From: Selaginella tamariscina
Taxonomy: Eukaryota > Streptophyta > Lycopodiopsida > Selaginellales > Selaginellaceae
Direction of reading: 5' to 3'
DNA: 64,000 nucleotides
Assembly (NCBI GenBank): GCA_003024785.1
Contig: PUQB01000131.1
Span: forward strand, 124,001-188,000
Shown here: in pieces, positions 10,270-21,370 of the stretch
Position numbering within the stretch: position 1 is the stretch's first letter
How the letters are laid out: each line of letters opens with the position of its first letter
Notes under the pieces: model-generated
Database searches by the model: none
Told to the model about the DNA's origin: nothing
The model's input: the letters and a program-made list of their open reading frames with translations, nothing else
Program-made: the position numbers and the translations under genes

Positions 10270-13200
10270 CTAACAATTCATTAACAATTCTTCTTCGCTA
10301 TTACCTTCTGAGTGAGGCGAAGAAGGTCTAAGCCGCTTGTGAGATGGTTCAAGATCTTCTGCATCTTCTATTGATGTTTCCATGGGTAATGGAGTGTGCA
10401 AATGTTCTGTACTCCTCGAGATAACTTCCGGTCTAATATCTGATTGAAGTTCGTCCTCAGACTCCGACATTGAACCAGATTCGTCTTCAGAGCTATCGCA
10501 CTTATCTGGAGGGAACTTTCTCAAATACTCCTTTATGGATTCGTTGGGGTAGTCAGTTGAGAACCTATCTATCCACTTGTTCAGGTCCTCAACCATGGTC
10601 TTATCCTTTTCAACGGCAAATACACATGTATGCCGAAGGTAACACTCCTTCAAGACGGACCCCCTAGTGCAGTAGTCAAAAACCCACGCATCACTGTGAG
10701 GACCCCTGATCAAGTTGACGATGCTCCGTGCCGCTTGACTTGTGATGTTTGGATAACGTACATTGCCGAATACGTCACTCTCACCTATCGGTGTATCGGA
10801 TGGAGGTTCAGGGCCGTTGGAGTGCAAACAGATGCCTGGCCAGTCATTTGGAAGTTTGAAATTGTTTGGCGCATTCCTAACAACCAAGTGAACAACCGAA
10901 TCAATGCACTTCGGATCAGCATCATTCATATAAAATCCTGTCCAACGATGTTTATTCCTCTTGGCAAAGGAGAAGGCAAAGGTATCGGTGACATGAGCAA
11001 GAATCAAGAAATAAATACCTGAAAACGTAGATATCAGTCAAGAGTGCAAGTATGAATTCAATAATAAATACCTTCTTTGTACATGCTTGCACGGCTAAGT
11101 TTCTCCACCAAATCCTCTAGTGTCCTGTCTGTCGAAGGATTTTTTGACACCCGCCGATCCATCACGAACAATTGAAACGGTTTCCTACAAGCAGTGATGG
11201 TACCCCATAAAGTCTCCGAATCCAACAACAAACATCTGTAGGGCTTGTCGTGATTCGTAGCATCCTCCTTTATAAGGTTCAACTCGGTTCTCCGCTGCTG
11301 AAGGACTGCCATAAGAGAAGGCGTCATCGCAATGTTCTCCTTTTTGGCGTTGGCGTGCAATAGATTCTTGCCCAGATCTTCCGATTGATTCACCCATTCG
11401 ACAAGCATATCATCGTTTGTCACATGCAAATATTTGCTGACCTCTTCGTATGTTGAAGCCGATCCAACCCAGTTTGTGGCAGTGTATTCCCAACCACTCC
11501 TTGAAGTGCCTGACCGTCTTCAACTCCATTGCCTTGAGATGAAAAGGAGAGGTGGGCTGCTGTTGTTAATCTGTAATTTGCCATCAATCACCAAATCAGC
11601 CAAGACTTCCATCTCCTCCATCGTTGTTCCATTTAAAGGCTTCAACCATGTGAGCTTGAAATCGTTGTCTACATCCTTTATAGATTGAACAGACTTAGCC
11701 TTCGGCGTCTTACTGGGTTTCTTTGCAGACTTCTCTGAGGGCTCCACTTCACTTGTCTGCTTCTTCTTCAGTGTTCCTTTTGCAAAGGATTCCATAATCC
11801 CCAACCATTTGGCAAAGATCCTATCCTCGGGACAAGAAATCAACATCATCAAAAAGGATGTTTCCTTCCCGCCCACCTGGGCAAAATCAACTGCTACAAT
11901 TTCTTCAACTCTCTGAGGAAAAAGACAGATTAATATACCGGCGAGATAAATCCCGCCCAAACAATTTGCTTACCCGGTATTCCGCAGATTGTGTATTCCC
12001 TGCGGTAGCTCTTTGTGGTCGCTGAAGAGATTCCCACACGGCTCGCGTGTGTTTGAACTTCTCCCATATTTTGCTGTTGTAGTGGTTGGTGTCTGCAGCG
12101 TCCCATTCCGCCGATAACTTATGGTACTGCTCGATTGTGAGATTCGGCTTCGCTAAAAACGCCGATCTTTTCGTCAGCTTCTCACGGGTATGCTCGGAAA
12201 GTTTTGTTGCCATCGTTCCTTTGTTGTGTTCGTCGAGAAGTCGTTGGGCTGCCGTTATTGTGTGCTGGCCACTAATGATGTAGTACTTAACTGATTTTCT
12301 ATTCTCCGTCTGAACCTTCCTCATTTGTTCCGGTGTTGTGATCCACACTTTGTCAGCGCCTTTGTCTCTCGTAGTATGCGCACAAAACAGCATTATGTGG
12401 AACGGTGTAAGAATTGTCGTCCTTCATCTTCTCCATGAGCTCAGCTACACGTTCCTGATTGAGTGGCCTGTAATTGAAGTTTGGGTTGACGCTGCAATAC
12501 TTAACCCTACACTGGTAAATCCTATCATCCAACATCATTTCCTTGTGGCTTATTGCAGCATGGGATGCCACAGGTGCAGCTGACAAAACGACTAATGATT
12601 TTCTTCTACGATCCGAATCAACATGTGTGATCCCCGATTGATGCTGTTCTAATGTTCTCGGCACACTCTTCCAGCTCCCGAAATTTGCTAAGCAAATTGA
12701 ACGTGATCTGTAAAGAACCTGAGACCAAGCCACCCTCTCAATCTCCTTTATGATGTCGCTGTGTTCTTCTTCAATGTGAAGAGGGACGATTGCTCCACTT
12801 GTGATTTTCTGTATTGTGAAGCAATATCTCCTGACAATACACCTACTCGATGAGTCTGAAGATCTTCGAAGTAGACATCCAGATGGATCCCCTCCATAGA
12901 TGGGCTTTCGTTGAGTTGAAGAAGAACTCCAAGGTCAACATCATTAGTGAACACGTGAACGTCATTATCCACAAGTCGACAAAACCACCCGAAACATTGG
13001 GATGAATGAGGCATATGTGTCGAGCATCGTTCAATCTGGGTTCACAGCATGCTTTCGGATGCTTGACTAGCACACCCACTTTCCATTGTTTTGCTTGTCC
13101 ATGCGATGTGACAGAGGTTAGTTTGACAGCAACCATGGTTGTTCCAATGCGCTTCCCGTTTAGTTTGAAATATGGCCAAGTTGATTCCAGAATCCCCCTG

Positions 13201-13373
13201 CCCATCTCTTCTCCTGCTCTCGTCTTTAATGTCACCTCAATTCCACATCTGAATAAAAATGATTAGTTCAAGCACATATCCGAGTATAACAGATTTTATT
13301 TTAATTCTTACCCAGAATTTGACGACGACTCCATACTAATGACTCGATCTCCTTGTTTAATTAAATCGTCCTT
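10270..13373 (-). CDS. ParB-like / N4-N6 DNA methyltransferase-like protein
   Basis: Reads leftward through short introns at 13,311-13,249, 11,973-11,913 and 11,071-11,019 (53-63 nt). Order: an N-terminal part of unknown type (MESSSNSG..., then a block at about 13,248-12,750); a ParB N-terminal-like domain (RPLNQERVAELMEKMKD near 12,450 and YYIISGQHTITAAQRLLDE near 12,260, matching the family's GxHRxxAA pattern); a Lys-rich linker; then a methyltransferase-like domain. In the last, LLLDSETLW near 11,230 takes the place of DPPY, and WVFDYCTRGSVLKE with VFAVEKD near 10,680-10,610 takes the place of motif I, normally DxFxGxG. A long acidic Ser-rich tail ends at 10,270. Frame changes occur near 13,010 and 12,365; at the latter B' reads straight through. 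ParB-methyltransferase fusions are known from phages and mobile DNA. Activity is uncertain because the key motifs are altered. Confidence 0.65.
11940..11958 (+). repeat. Lone palindrome unit inside an intron
   Basis: GGCGAGATAAATCCCGCCC lies inside the 61-nt intron 11,973-11,913 of the ParB/methyltransferase gene. It is a variant of the unit that forms the two large arrays. B' has a decayed version near 59,736-59,755. Confidence 0.7.
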
Positions 13374-13671
13374 CTGCAAAATAATACACTATGAATACAA
13401 ATCATATAAAAACGCACACACACTTGTATAAACCCGAATATACAAAAATAATACACAGAGAGAAGTAGACGGAATTAACTGTCCAAAGCTCACCTTTGTG
13501 CTAGTAAAGAAAGATAACATTTCGTTTTAAACCACCACAAATGTGAGCTCTGGACAGTTTTACATAGTTTCCTAGCTTTTACTCGAAATATTATGATAAG
13601 ATGATAAAAGTAAATAAAATGAGATATGCAACTTATATATACTAATACACATATATATTCACATGGAAGGT
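13374..13671. other. 3' part of the first intron of the leftward unit
   Basis: It begins at a TTTTGCAG acceptor on the minus strand (13,374-13,381). It contains (CA)n and a pair of imperfect inverted copies, CTGTCCAAAGCTCAC (near 13,480) and GTGAGCTCTGGACAG (near 13,542), about 60 bases apart, that could form a hairpin. The pair is kept in B' near 61,335-61,420. No protein is seen. Confidence 0.5.
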
Positions 13672-14630
13672 GCGGCGGGATTAATCTCGCCACCCTTCAA
13701 TGCCTCCTGAAAGAGTGGGCGGATTAATCTCGCCACCTTTCTGGGAGGCCTTGAACAGGAGTGCGGATTAATCTTGCCACCTTCTCGGTTCGAGAGAACT
13801 GGGCAGGATTTATTTGGCACACCCCTTCAGTGACTCCAGAAGGAGGCGGGATTAATCCCGCCACCATGTAAGGGATGGTTAAATGAATTTCGCCACCCTT
13901 CCCAGTTCTTCCATTGGTATGTTGTAAACCTTCTACGTTCAGACAGAAACGTTTGAGATTGGTCGACTCACCAAGGGAGAAAAAAAGGAAGGGTGGTGGG
14001 ATTCATTCCTCCAAAGGCATTGAAGGCTCGACGGGATTAATCTGCCGCCAGGGCCTTCACTCGTTCTATGCGGCGGGATTAATCCCGCCGGACGCCAATT
14101 CCCGCTCGAAATCGGGCGGGATTAATCCGCCGCTAGGCCCTTTAGGCAGGCCTTTGGTGGCGGGATTAATCCGCCGATTCCGTGCAGGCAGCGGATTATC
14201 CTGCTGCCCCGGCTTCACTTGGGCCTAGGCGGCGGGATTAATCCGCTGCTTATGCATCCCTGCGCGGAATCAGGCGGGATTAATCCGCCACTAGTCCCTT
14301 CAGGCAGGCCAATGGCGGCGGGATAAATCCCGCTGATTCCGCGCAGGGCATGCGTACGCGGCGGATTAATCCCGTCGCCAGGCCCTTCACTCAGGCCTTA
14401 GTCGGCGGGATTAATCCGCCGGACGCCAATGCCTGTGCGGAATCCGGCGGGATTAATCCCGCGCCTAGGCCCTTCATGCAGGCCAATGGCGGCGGGATAA
14501 ATCCGCCCGATTCCGCGCAGGCATGCGTATGCGGCGGGATTAATCCGCCGCTGAGTGGCTAATTATAATGGGCGAGATTAATCCCGCGCTACACACGTCT
14601 ACCATATAGCGGCGGATTATCGCGCTACCA
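13672..14630. repeat. Palindrome array I (GGCGGGATTAATCCCGCC, about 22 units)
   Basis: About 22 copies of a 16-18 bp palindrome, consensus GGCGGGATTAATCCCGCC, are spaced roughly 35-60 bases apart. Many are perfect (13,845; 14,070); others lack one base or carry a substitution. The spacers in the right half share GCAGGC / CCCTTCA blocks, so that half also grew by tandem duplication. The array lies in the proposed first intron (15,094-13,374) of the leftward unit. The unit is too regular and symmetrical to be coding, although short frames run through it. Confidence 0.9.
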
Positions 14631-14639
14631 CACAACACA

Positions 14640-15092
14640 GAGATATATACAGATTATACAGATACTGGTAATAATATATGTATGTATACATAGGTATATA
14701 TATATATATTGTGTATATGTATATGTGTGTATGCGTGTGTGAAACAATAAAATCATACAGATAAACAAACACACACACACATATTTATAGATAAATAAAT
14801 AGAATATATATTATATATCTGTGTGGTGTGTTATGTATATATATTGTGTGTGTATATGTATATGAGTGTGCGTGTGTGCAAGAGATAGAGATCTATAGAA
14901 GAGAGAGAGAGAGAGAGATATATATATATATATATCTGTGTATATATGTATAGAGTGTGCGTGTGTGTGAGAGAGATAGAGATCTAAATTATATTATTAA
15001 GATACACACATATAAATATATATGAATAAAATAATAAATATCACAAATAAACGCAGAGGAGTGTGCGTGTGAGAGAGAGAGAGAGAGTTCTC
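14640..15092. repeat. Tandem AC/AT-rich minisatellite (about 110-130 bp units)
   Basis: Repeated blocks read GTGTGCGTGTGTG, then AGAGATAGA, then an ACACACAC and TATATATA stretch. The matching zone of B' (62,160-62,860) has about six such units. No coding content. Confidence 0.8.
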
Positions 15093-15439
15093 ACCTGTGT
15101 GGAGAGAGAAGGAGATTTCACTGCCGCCGCCGCCGCCTTACAAACCCTAGGAATAACCAAAACCCTAAAAGGAATAGAATATATATTAACCCTAATCAAA
15201 TATTCCTTTTAAGAATATACTTAAACCCTAAAAGAATAACTATAGATTCGCCCTAAACGAATATTCTTTCATTATATTATCAGCGTGTGCGTGTGCGTGG
15301 GTGTATCACATACACCCAAGAATAAATATCATGCAAGGGTTTAACACGTGTGTGTCCATGAGAGTGTTAAAGTTTCACATGCAGCGATACATATAACACA
15401 TAGTTATACACATAGACATACTATATTAGAGAGACAGAG

Positions 15440-16000
15440 TACAGGATCATGTATGGTGTGTATGTATGAGAGAAGAGTGACAATACATATTATGGATCAT
15501 GCATGGTGTGTATGTTTAAGAAAAGAGAGACAGTACATATTTACATGGATCATGCATGGTGTGTATGTATGAGAGAAGAGTGAGAGTGTTAACAAATTAA
15601 ATTCATACACATTGGATATATTAGTACACACATATACATACACGTGTATACACACAGACATACATACATATTACATGTGTAAATTCAATGTAGGGTTTAG
15701 GGTTTAGGGTTAGGATGGATCATGCATGGTGTTTATGTATGAGAGGAGTGAGTGTTATACACAGATATTTATACATATTACATAATATTGTAACATTAGT
15801 ACATATTATGGATCATGATGGTGTGTATGTATGAGAGAAGAGACAGGCTACATATTATGGATCATGATCATGCATGGTGTGTATGTATGAGAAGAGACAG
15901 GCTACATATTATGGATCATGATCATGCATGGTGTGTATGTATGAGAGAAGGGATTATGCATGTGACACTGTGTATGTATGAGAAGAGATAGAGTGTTAAC
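15440..16000. repeat. Minisatellite of about 50-55 bp (GGATCATGCATGGTGTGTATG)
   Basis: About eight copies of a unit containing GATCATGCATGGTGTGTATG and then TATGAGAGAAGAG. They are interrupted near 15,590-15,760 by AC-rich sequence and a telomere-like stretch. B' has four or five units at 63,325-63,515. Confidence 0.85.
15692..15714 (+). repeat. Plant telomere-like motif (TTTAGGG)n
   Basis: Two full TTTAGGG units plus a partial one stand alone inside the minisatellite zone. Too short for a telomere; an interstitial telomere-like motif. Confidence 0.7.
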
Positions 16001-17304
16001 AAATGAAAATCGTACACATTGCATATATTATATTAGTACACATATATACATACACACGTGTATACACACAGACATACATATATATTACATGTGTAAATTC
16101 AATGTGTTACATACACACACACTGAGTACATATAGATCATACATGCGTTGAACATGATGTTTTTCAATAAAGAAGCAACATATAATTTCTCAAGTTTGGT
16201 TTAGGGCAATGTGCATGTGTGTGCATATGTGTCTCTGTAAGTGCTTCTAATGTGTGCACATGTATGATTGTGTTTATATATAATATGTGCAAAACAAACA
16301 TCGAATAATTAAGAAAATAATATAATATACACACTATGAACATATTTTAAATTATACATAATAATATATGATTTTATCTAATATATAGCCATATATAGTT
16401 TTAATAATATATATTAATTTAATATTGATAATAAGGTTTAACACTAGAATATTCTTGAAATAATAACAAATTAATTGAGAAAATCCCATTAATATATACG
16501 AATAATTACTGAGATAATTAATAAGACTAATTTAATTATGATAATATTTAATATTGGAATATTCTTTGAATATTAAGAAAATAATAAAGAATATCCCATT
16601 AATAGTAGGAAATGTAAATTAATTACTCGAGTAATTAAGAAAATAATAATAATAAACAGACTATGAATATATTTTAAATGATACATAATAATATATCAAT
16701 TTATTTATTGTATTATGTATATATATATAATATAAACTTAATAATATATACTTGAATATTAAGAATGTAGAATAATTACAAAAATTTCGTAATATTAAAC
16801 AGCTTGAAGCACTTGAATGACATTAAATGCAATTTTAAAACACTCATTGGAATTGGAGAGTATATATGTCAGACTGTCGGTTATTTGTTTCAACTCATCT
16901 TAAATTTTCTTTTCTGTTATTTCAAAAATTTGAATTTCTGACATAAGTATTATCAGTCTGACATGTAAATTTGAAAATACATTTAATTTCCCACTCAAAT
17001 TCAGATCTGGTTCTTTCTCCGGCAAGGGTTTCTTCATTTTCACTCTTCAGATTTTTTTTTCTTCTTAGTGATCAGCTCAGGAGCGACATTAAATTGGGTG
17101 CGCTATTGTTTATAGGAAAGCACGGCGCCTTCAGTGCTGTTTACAAGTAAGTATTATAAACAAATTTAGATATATTTATAAAGATTCACTCTCTTACATT
17201 CTCTCTTAAATTTTAGAATTTAGGGATTTAGGAATGCATTAGGATTAATATATTCTGTTAGGGATTTATCCCGTTTAAATATACTTTTAACTTAGTATTC
17301 TCGG

Positions 17305-18103
17305 TTAGCCGGGGCGGCGGGATTAATCCGGCCATTTTTTTTCGCCTCTTTGAAGAGGTGGCGGGATTAATCCCGCCACCATCTCTTTCATAGCTATGGC
17401 AGAATTAGTTCGGGCAATGCTTCTCCGCCTCTTAAAAAGAGCGGCGAGATTAATCCGCCGATAACTCTCTCAACTGATAATGATTTACTTGAATTTATTA
17501 GAAAGAGTTGTCGGCGGGATTAATCTCGCCAACCATTTTAGGAGGCAGAGAAGGGGTGGCGGGATTAATCTCGCCACTACTTCCCTGTTTTAAATATTTG
17601 TGGGCAGAATTCATCCCGAATCTCTTTGAAATCATAGTTTCGGAGAGAGTTGTGGGCGGGATTAATCCCGCCGCTTATTCCCCGTCGTCAGAGTTGTGGG
17701 CGGGATTAATCCCCGCCTATTCTCCGTCTTCAGTGTTGTGGGCGGGATTAATCCCGCCCCCTCTTCCTCGTCGGAGGAATTTGCGGCGGGATTAATCCCG
17801 CCGACTCTCACAGACGAGGAAGATCCGGCGGCGGGATTAATCCCGCCGTACTTCCTAGTCGGAGGGAGCCCGGCGGGATTAATCCCGCCGCTACTTCCTC
17901 GTCGGAGGGAGCCCGCGGCGGGATTAATCCCGCCGTACTTCTCGTGAGGGAGCCCGCGGCGGATTAATCCGCCGCTCCTCTCGAGGGTAGAGTCGGCGGG
18001 ATTAATCCCGCCGACTCTCTCCGATGGGGTAGAGTCGGCGGCGGGATTAATCCCGCCGACTCACTCTGAAGGGGTAGAGTCTGCGGCGGGATTAATCCCG
18101 CCC
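17305..18103. repeat. Palindrome array II (GGCGGGATTAATCCCGCC, about 17 units)
   Basis: About 17 units of the same palindrome as array I, spaced 40-50 bases. The right half is almost perfect (17,784 to 18,103), with spacers built from TACTTCCTCGTCGGAGGGAG or ACTCTCTCCGATGGGGTAG types, which shows recent tandem growth. The array lies in the proposed first intron (17,147-18,247) of the transposase unit and mirrors array I in the opposite unit. Confidence 0.92.
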
Positions 18104-18247
18104 ATCAGTTATATTAATAAAGCATGAGATATTTTTTATATATAATTATGTATTATTGCACATGCATATTATTAAGCAACTGCAGTTATGATTTCTTACA
18201 AATATTGCATAAACAGATATCATAAATAACACAATTTTTATGTGCAG

Positions 18248-21200
18248 GACAATATGTATAATACTGGAGATAAAGTATGTCTTCTTCGGAACAACGAGAT
18301 AGTTGGCACTGGAACTGTGGAAGTTCGAGATGATAATGCATCATGTCACAATATTGCCCAAGGATCTTGTGTGTACGTATGGGTGAACACCATTTTCAAG
18401 CATGTTGAGGTTCCTGGAATGGAATTTGAGGAGGGTTCTCCTGTATTGTGGAATTTGGATGAAGTCAAGGCTGACACAGAATATACAGAGTCACAAACAA
18501 ACAGTAGCACGAGTTTTCCAGATGATGGCTTGCCTGCTGTGATGGATGAGGTGATTCTCTTTCTTCATGAGATTGAGGTTGGGAGAGGCATCATCACAGC
18601 TATAAATCCAATGGAAGCAGTGTCAGAAGAGAAACTAGGGTCCGACTTCGTGGGTGTAGTTGTGACAGAGGTTTCACCTAATGGCACTTTGCATCCTGGA
18701 TCCCTCGTGAGGTGGCGAACATCTGAATTAAGACGGCAAGATGGTTCAACATATTCTGGGTTGGATTTCAATAATAACAACCCGGAAGAACAACTCATAT
18801 TTGAAGAGGTTCCTTGCATTGGTCCTATTAAAGAAAAAGGCGATTCATGGGTTGCAGATCTTCCCCTACATGTTTCAGCAAGAGGATGAAGATGGATCCT
18901 ACATCTTCCGAAAGTGTTACGAGCATTTCCACGATTGACTGCTGCAAGAAGAAGTGTTGTCAGATGGCAGACCGGAATGAAATTACCCAATGTAGACATG
19001 TCTTTCGTACGCTCACCCAAAAGCAAAGGCATGAGTTTGTATATGCTGCACTAACTGGGTGTATTGATGGAATGGCTTCGGACACAGGTTATCAGAGTAC
19101 ATCCATGGTATTTAATAAGGTGGCCATCTGCTTCAAAGCTTGGTACAGTATATATGGGATCCAAAGACCACGTTCTACCGTCGGAGGGATGAGTGGTTAG
19201 ATGGAGCGCGAACCTCAGTACATGGGAACACTGGCTTGGTCAAAACCCGCTCTCACATTATGGCAGCCATAGAGATACTCAAGGCTTTTGTGGAAGCAAA
19301 TGCAGACAGGATGCCTCACAAATGCCGAACCACAAATGCAGGGGTCAGGGAAAATCTCAAGGTTTTGCCTTCGATCTACACTCAATTGAAGCTGTGTGAA
19401 CATGTGAACAAGTGCCTCAGCTTGATGGGGCTGCAAGCAATCTGCACTGGTACCTTCAACAACATATGGAATACTCATTTTAAGGATGTGGAGATTGCAA
19501 AACACTCTAGCTTTTCCAAGTGTGACACTTGTACATCATTGAAGGCTGCAGAGGCTTGTGCAAAAACCTTGGTGGAGATCACTGCCATTCAAAAGAAGAT
19601 GGAGGCCCACATGATTGCGCAACAAACTTGCCGGTCTCAGTACTATGCACACCGCATGCTTTCTGTGTCACGCCCATCAGAGTACCTGTGCTTGATCCAT
19701 GACAAGATGGATCATTCAAAGACCAGCATTCCAAAGCTCGTTGCAACACCAAAGTGCCTTGGAAATGTCATGAAACTTCCGATTTCATTGACAGGTGTGC
19801 TAACACATGGACACGGTTGTGAATCATATGGACACTTTTCACTTCCACATTGGTCTAGCGACTCCAATTTCACTATTGGGTCGTTGGCCATGTGTTTCAG
19901 AAACCTTGAAGCCCACTCACAGACAAGTCCTATCGGTGATCTCAAAGTGAAGAAACAACACCTTCAACCTTTACATAATGCTCTCATGAACACGTCTGCA
20001 CTTGAGGCTACTTGGGAATATGAGAGGCATTGTCAGCAACCTGCACAAAAAACAGATGGCCCTGTTGAGAGTTCAGGTTCAGTGGAGGGATCTAGCTCAA
20101 ATAGTGTACATGTGTCCTCAACATCAAATAAGCTTCCTCGTCATTTGCTTTTACAGATGGATAATTGTGCAGGCGAGAACAAAAATAGGTAAATCATTTT
20201 ACTTAAGGGTTTCTCAAGCTCATACTTACTTTTATTTTCTAGATATGTGCTAGCATACTTGTCAATGCTTGTTGCCAAAGGTGTGTTTGAAACAATCACG
20301 CTCAGTTTTCTTATGGTTGGTCACACTCATGAAGATATTGATGCGTTCTTCAGCAAGGTCTCCAACTCTACAAAAAGGACAAGTGCACTTACCTTACCGC
20401 ATATGATGAATCTTTTTGAAAATTGCATCTCCAAAAAAAGTTGTGCTTTGCTTTGTGACTGAGGTGCCAGACTTCAAAAAATTTCTCAAGGAGTATATAA
20501 AAGAGGGGAGTGATTCTTTAGTTGGTCACCTTGTGCCGCTACAATTCTTTTTCTCCATACGAGATGGTATACCTATTATGCAGTACAAGTTACGGCCATC
20601 AGAGCAGGAGTGGTTACCGAAAGAGGGGTTAATGCTCTTCAAAAGTGGAGAGAATGGAAAGCCACTTCTCCCAGAAGGACAACCAGACCCTATTCCATTG
20701 AGTGCCCAGCTCAAGGAACAAGAGGTTATTATTGATGGCATCAAAAAATATGTGGCATGGGTTCAAAAATCGATGCCAAAGAATTCTGATAAGGCAACTG
20801 GTTACTCAGAACTATATAAGCATGTGGTTGACTATTGGGAGACTGTTGTTCGAGAGTTGGAAGGGCCTACTGTCACAAGTACAGAATTGCAACACCCTTT
20901 TTGGCCTAAAACAAGGTGGCGAGAGGAGATTGAAATGACATCACTGAGCACAGGACATAGAAGCCAGTAGTGATGTGGAAGTGCAAACCCCACACTTTGT
21001 TGGACAAAGGAACCAAAAACCTAAAGCATACTTTGATTGCTGCCAGGATCTTCAAAAACTAATGATGGTTCTCATTACTCCAGATGCGTCATATAATCAG
21101 CCTATTTGGATGGGTCAAATTATCGACACACCTGAAGTAATCACAAAAAATAGTATTGTTAAGGTTGCATGGTTCAAACCACAAAAAAGGCGACACGAGA

Positions 21201-21370
21201 AGGAGAGCGAAAGATATAATGGATGCCTAGAGAAAACATGGTCTCCCAATCAAAAAGACCCAGCATGTTTTATAAATGTTAAATCCATTCGATATGGGTG
21301 GATGTCAAGAAGCGTTGATAAAGTCACGATTAACAAAACTGCAAGGGAATGTATGTTTTCTGAAGCTTAA
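18248..21370 (+). CDS. DDE-type transposase (DUF7869-like) of element B
   Basis: The first coding exon follows a TGTGCAG acceptor; the likely Met is at 18,254. The N-terminal part holds two similar blocks (GDKVCLLRNNEIVGTGTVEV and EVILFLHEIEVGRGIITAI) resembling, from memory, the DUF8039-like domain of plant transposon proteins. A Cys-rich CCKKKCC segment follows, then a region ending VHGNTGLVKTR and a CDTC pair. The catalytic core shows IHDKMD near 19,700, DNCAGENKNR near 20,160 and FLMVGHTHEDIDAFF near 20,310, which fits an RNase H-fold D-D-E/D triad. A 54-nt GT-AG intron (20,189-20,242) sits exactly between DNCAGENKN and its natural continuation RYVLAYLSMLV. The C-terminal block near 21,100-21,360 is BAH/chromo-like in style. 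Frame changes near 18,880, 19,170, 20,430 (an A7 run) and 20,947 mean this copy is damaged or the assembly has indels. It should cut and join the element's ends. Confidence 0.82.

Larger units (their letters stand above)
15093..17146. promoter_or_regulatory. Central region with two divergent transcription starts (inferred)
   Basis: The leftward unit shows a CACAG/GTGAGA donor at 15,095/15,094 on the minus strand. The rightward unit shows a CAA/GTAAGTATT-like donor at 17,146/17,147. Both promoters should therefore lie between these points. The region holds a (GCC)n stretch (15,122-15,136), AACCCTA / GAATATTC-rich blocks (15,140-15,270 and 16,430-16,620) and the minisatellite listed separately. 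I assign no specific promoter box. Confidence 0.45.

Noticed and set aside
13914-14562. Frames through the palindrome arrays (also 17,508-17,947) as proteins rich in GINPP / AGLIPP
   Set aside because: These are read-outs of the repeat GGGATTAATCCC in different frames. They are not conserved as protein and are better explained as repeat DNA.
13672-14630. Palindrome array as a CRISPR array
   Set aside because: The unit itself is a perfect palindrome, the spacers are partly duplicated rather than unique, and spacing varies. There are no cas genes and the context is eukaryotic.
15692-15714. Telomere or chromosome end
   Set aside because: Only about 2.5 TTTAGGG units in the middle of other repeats.
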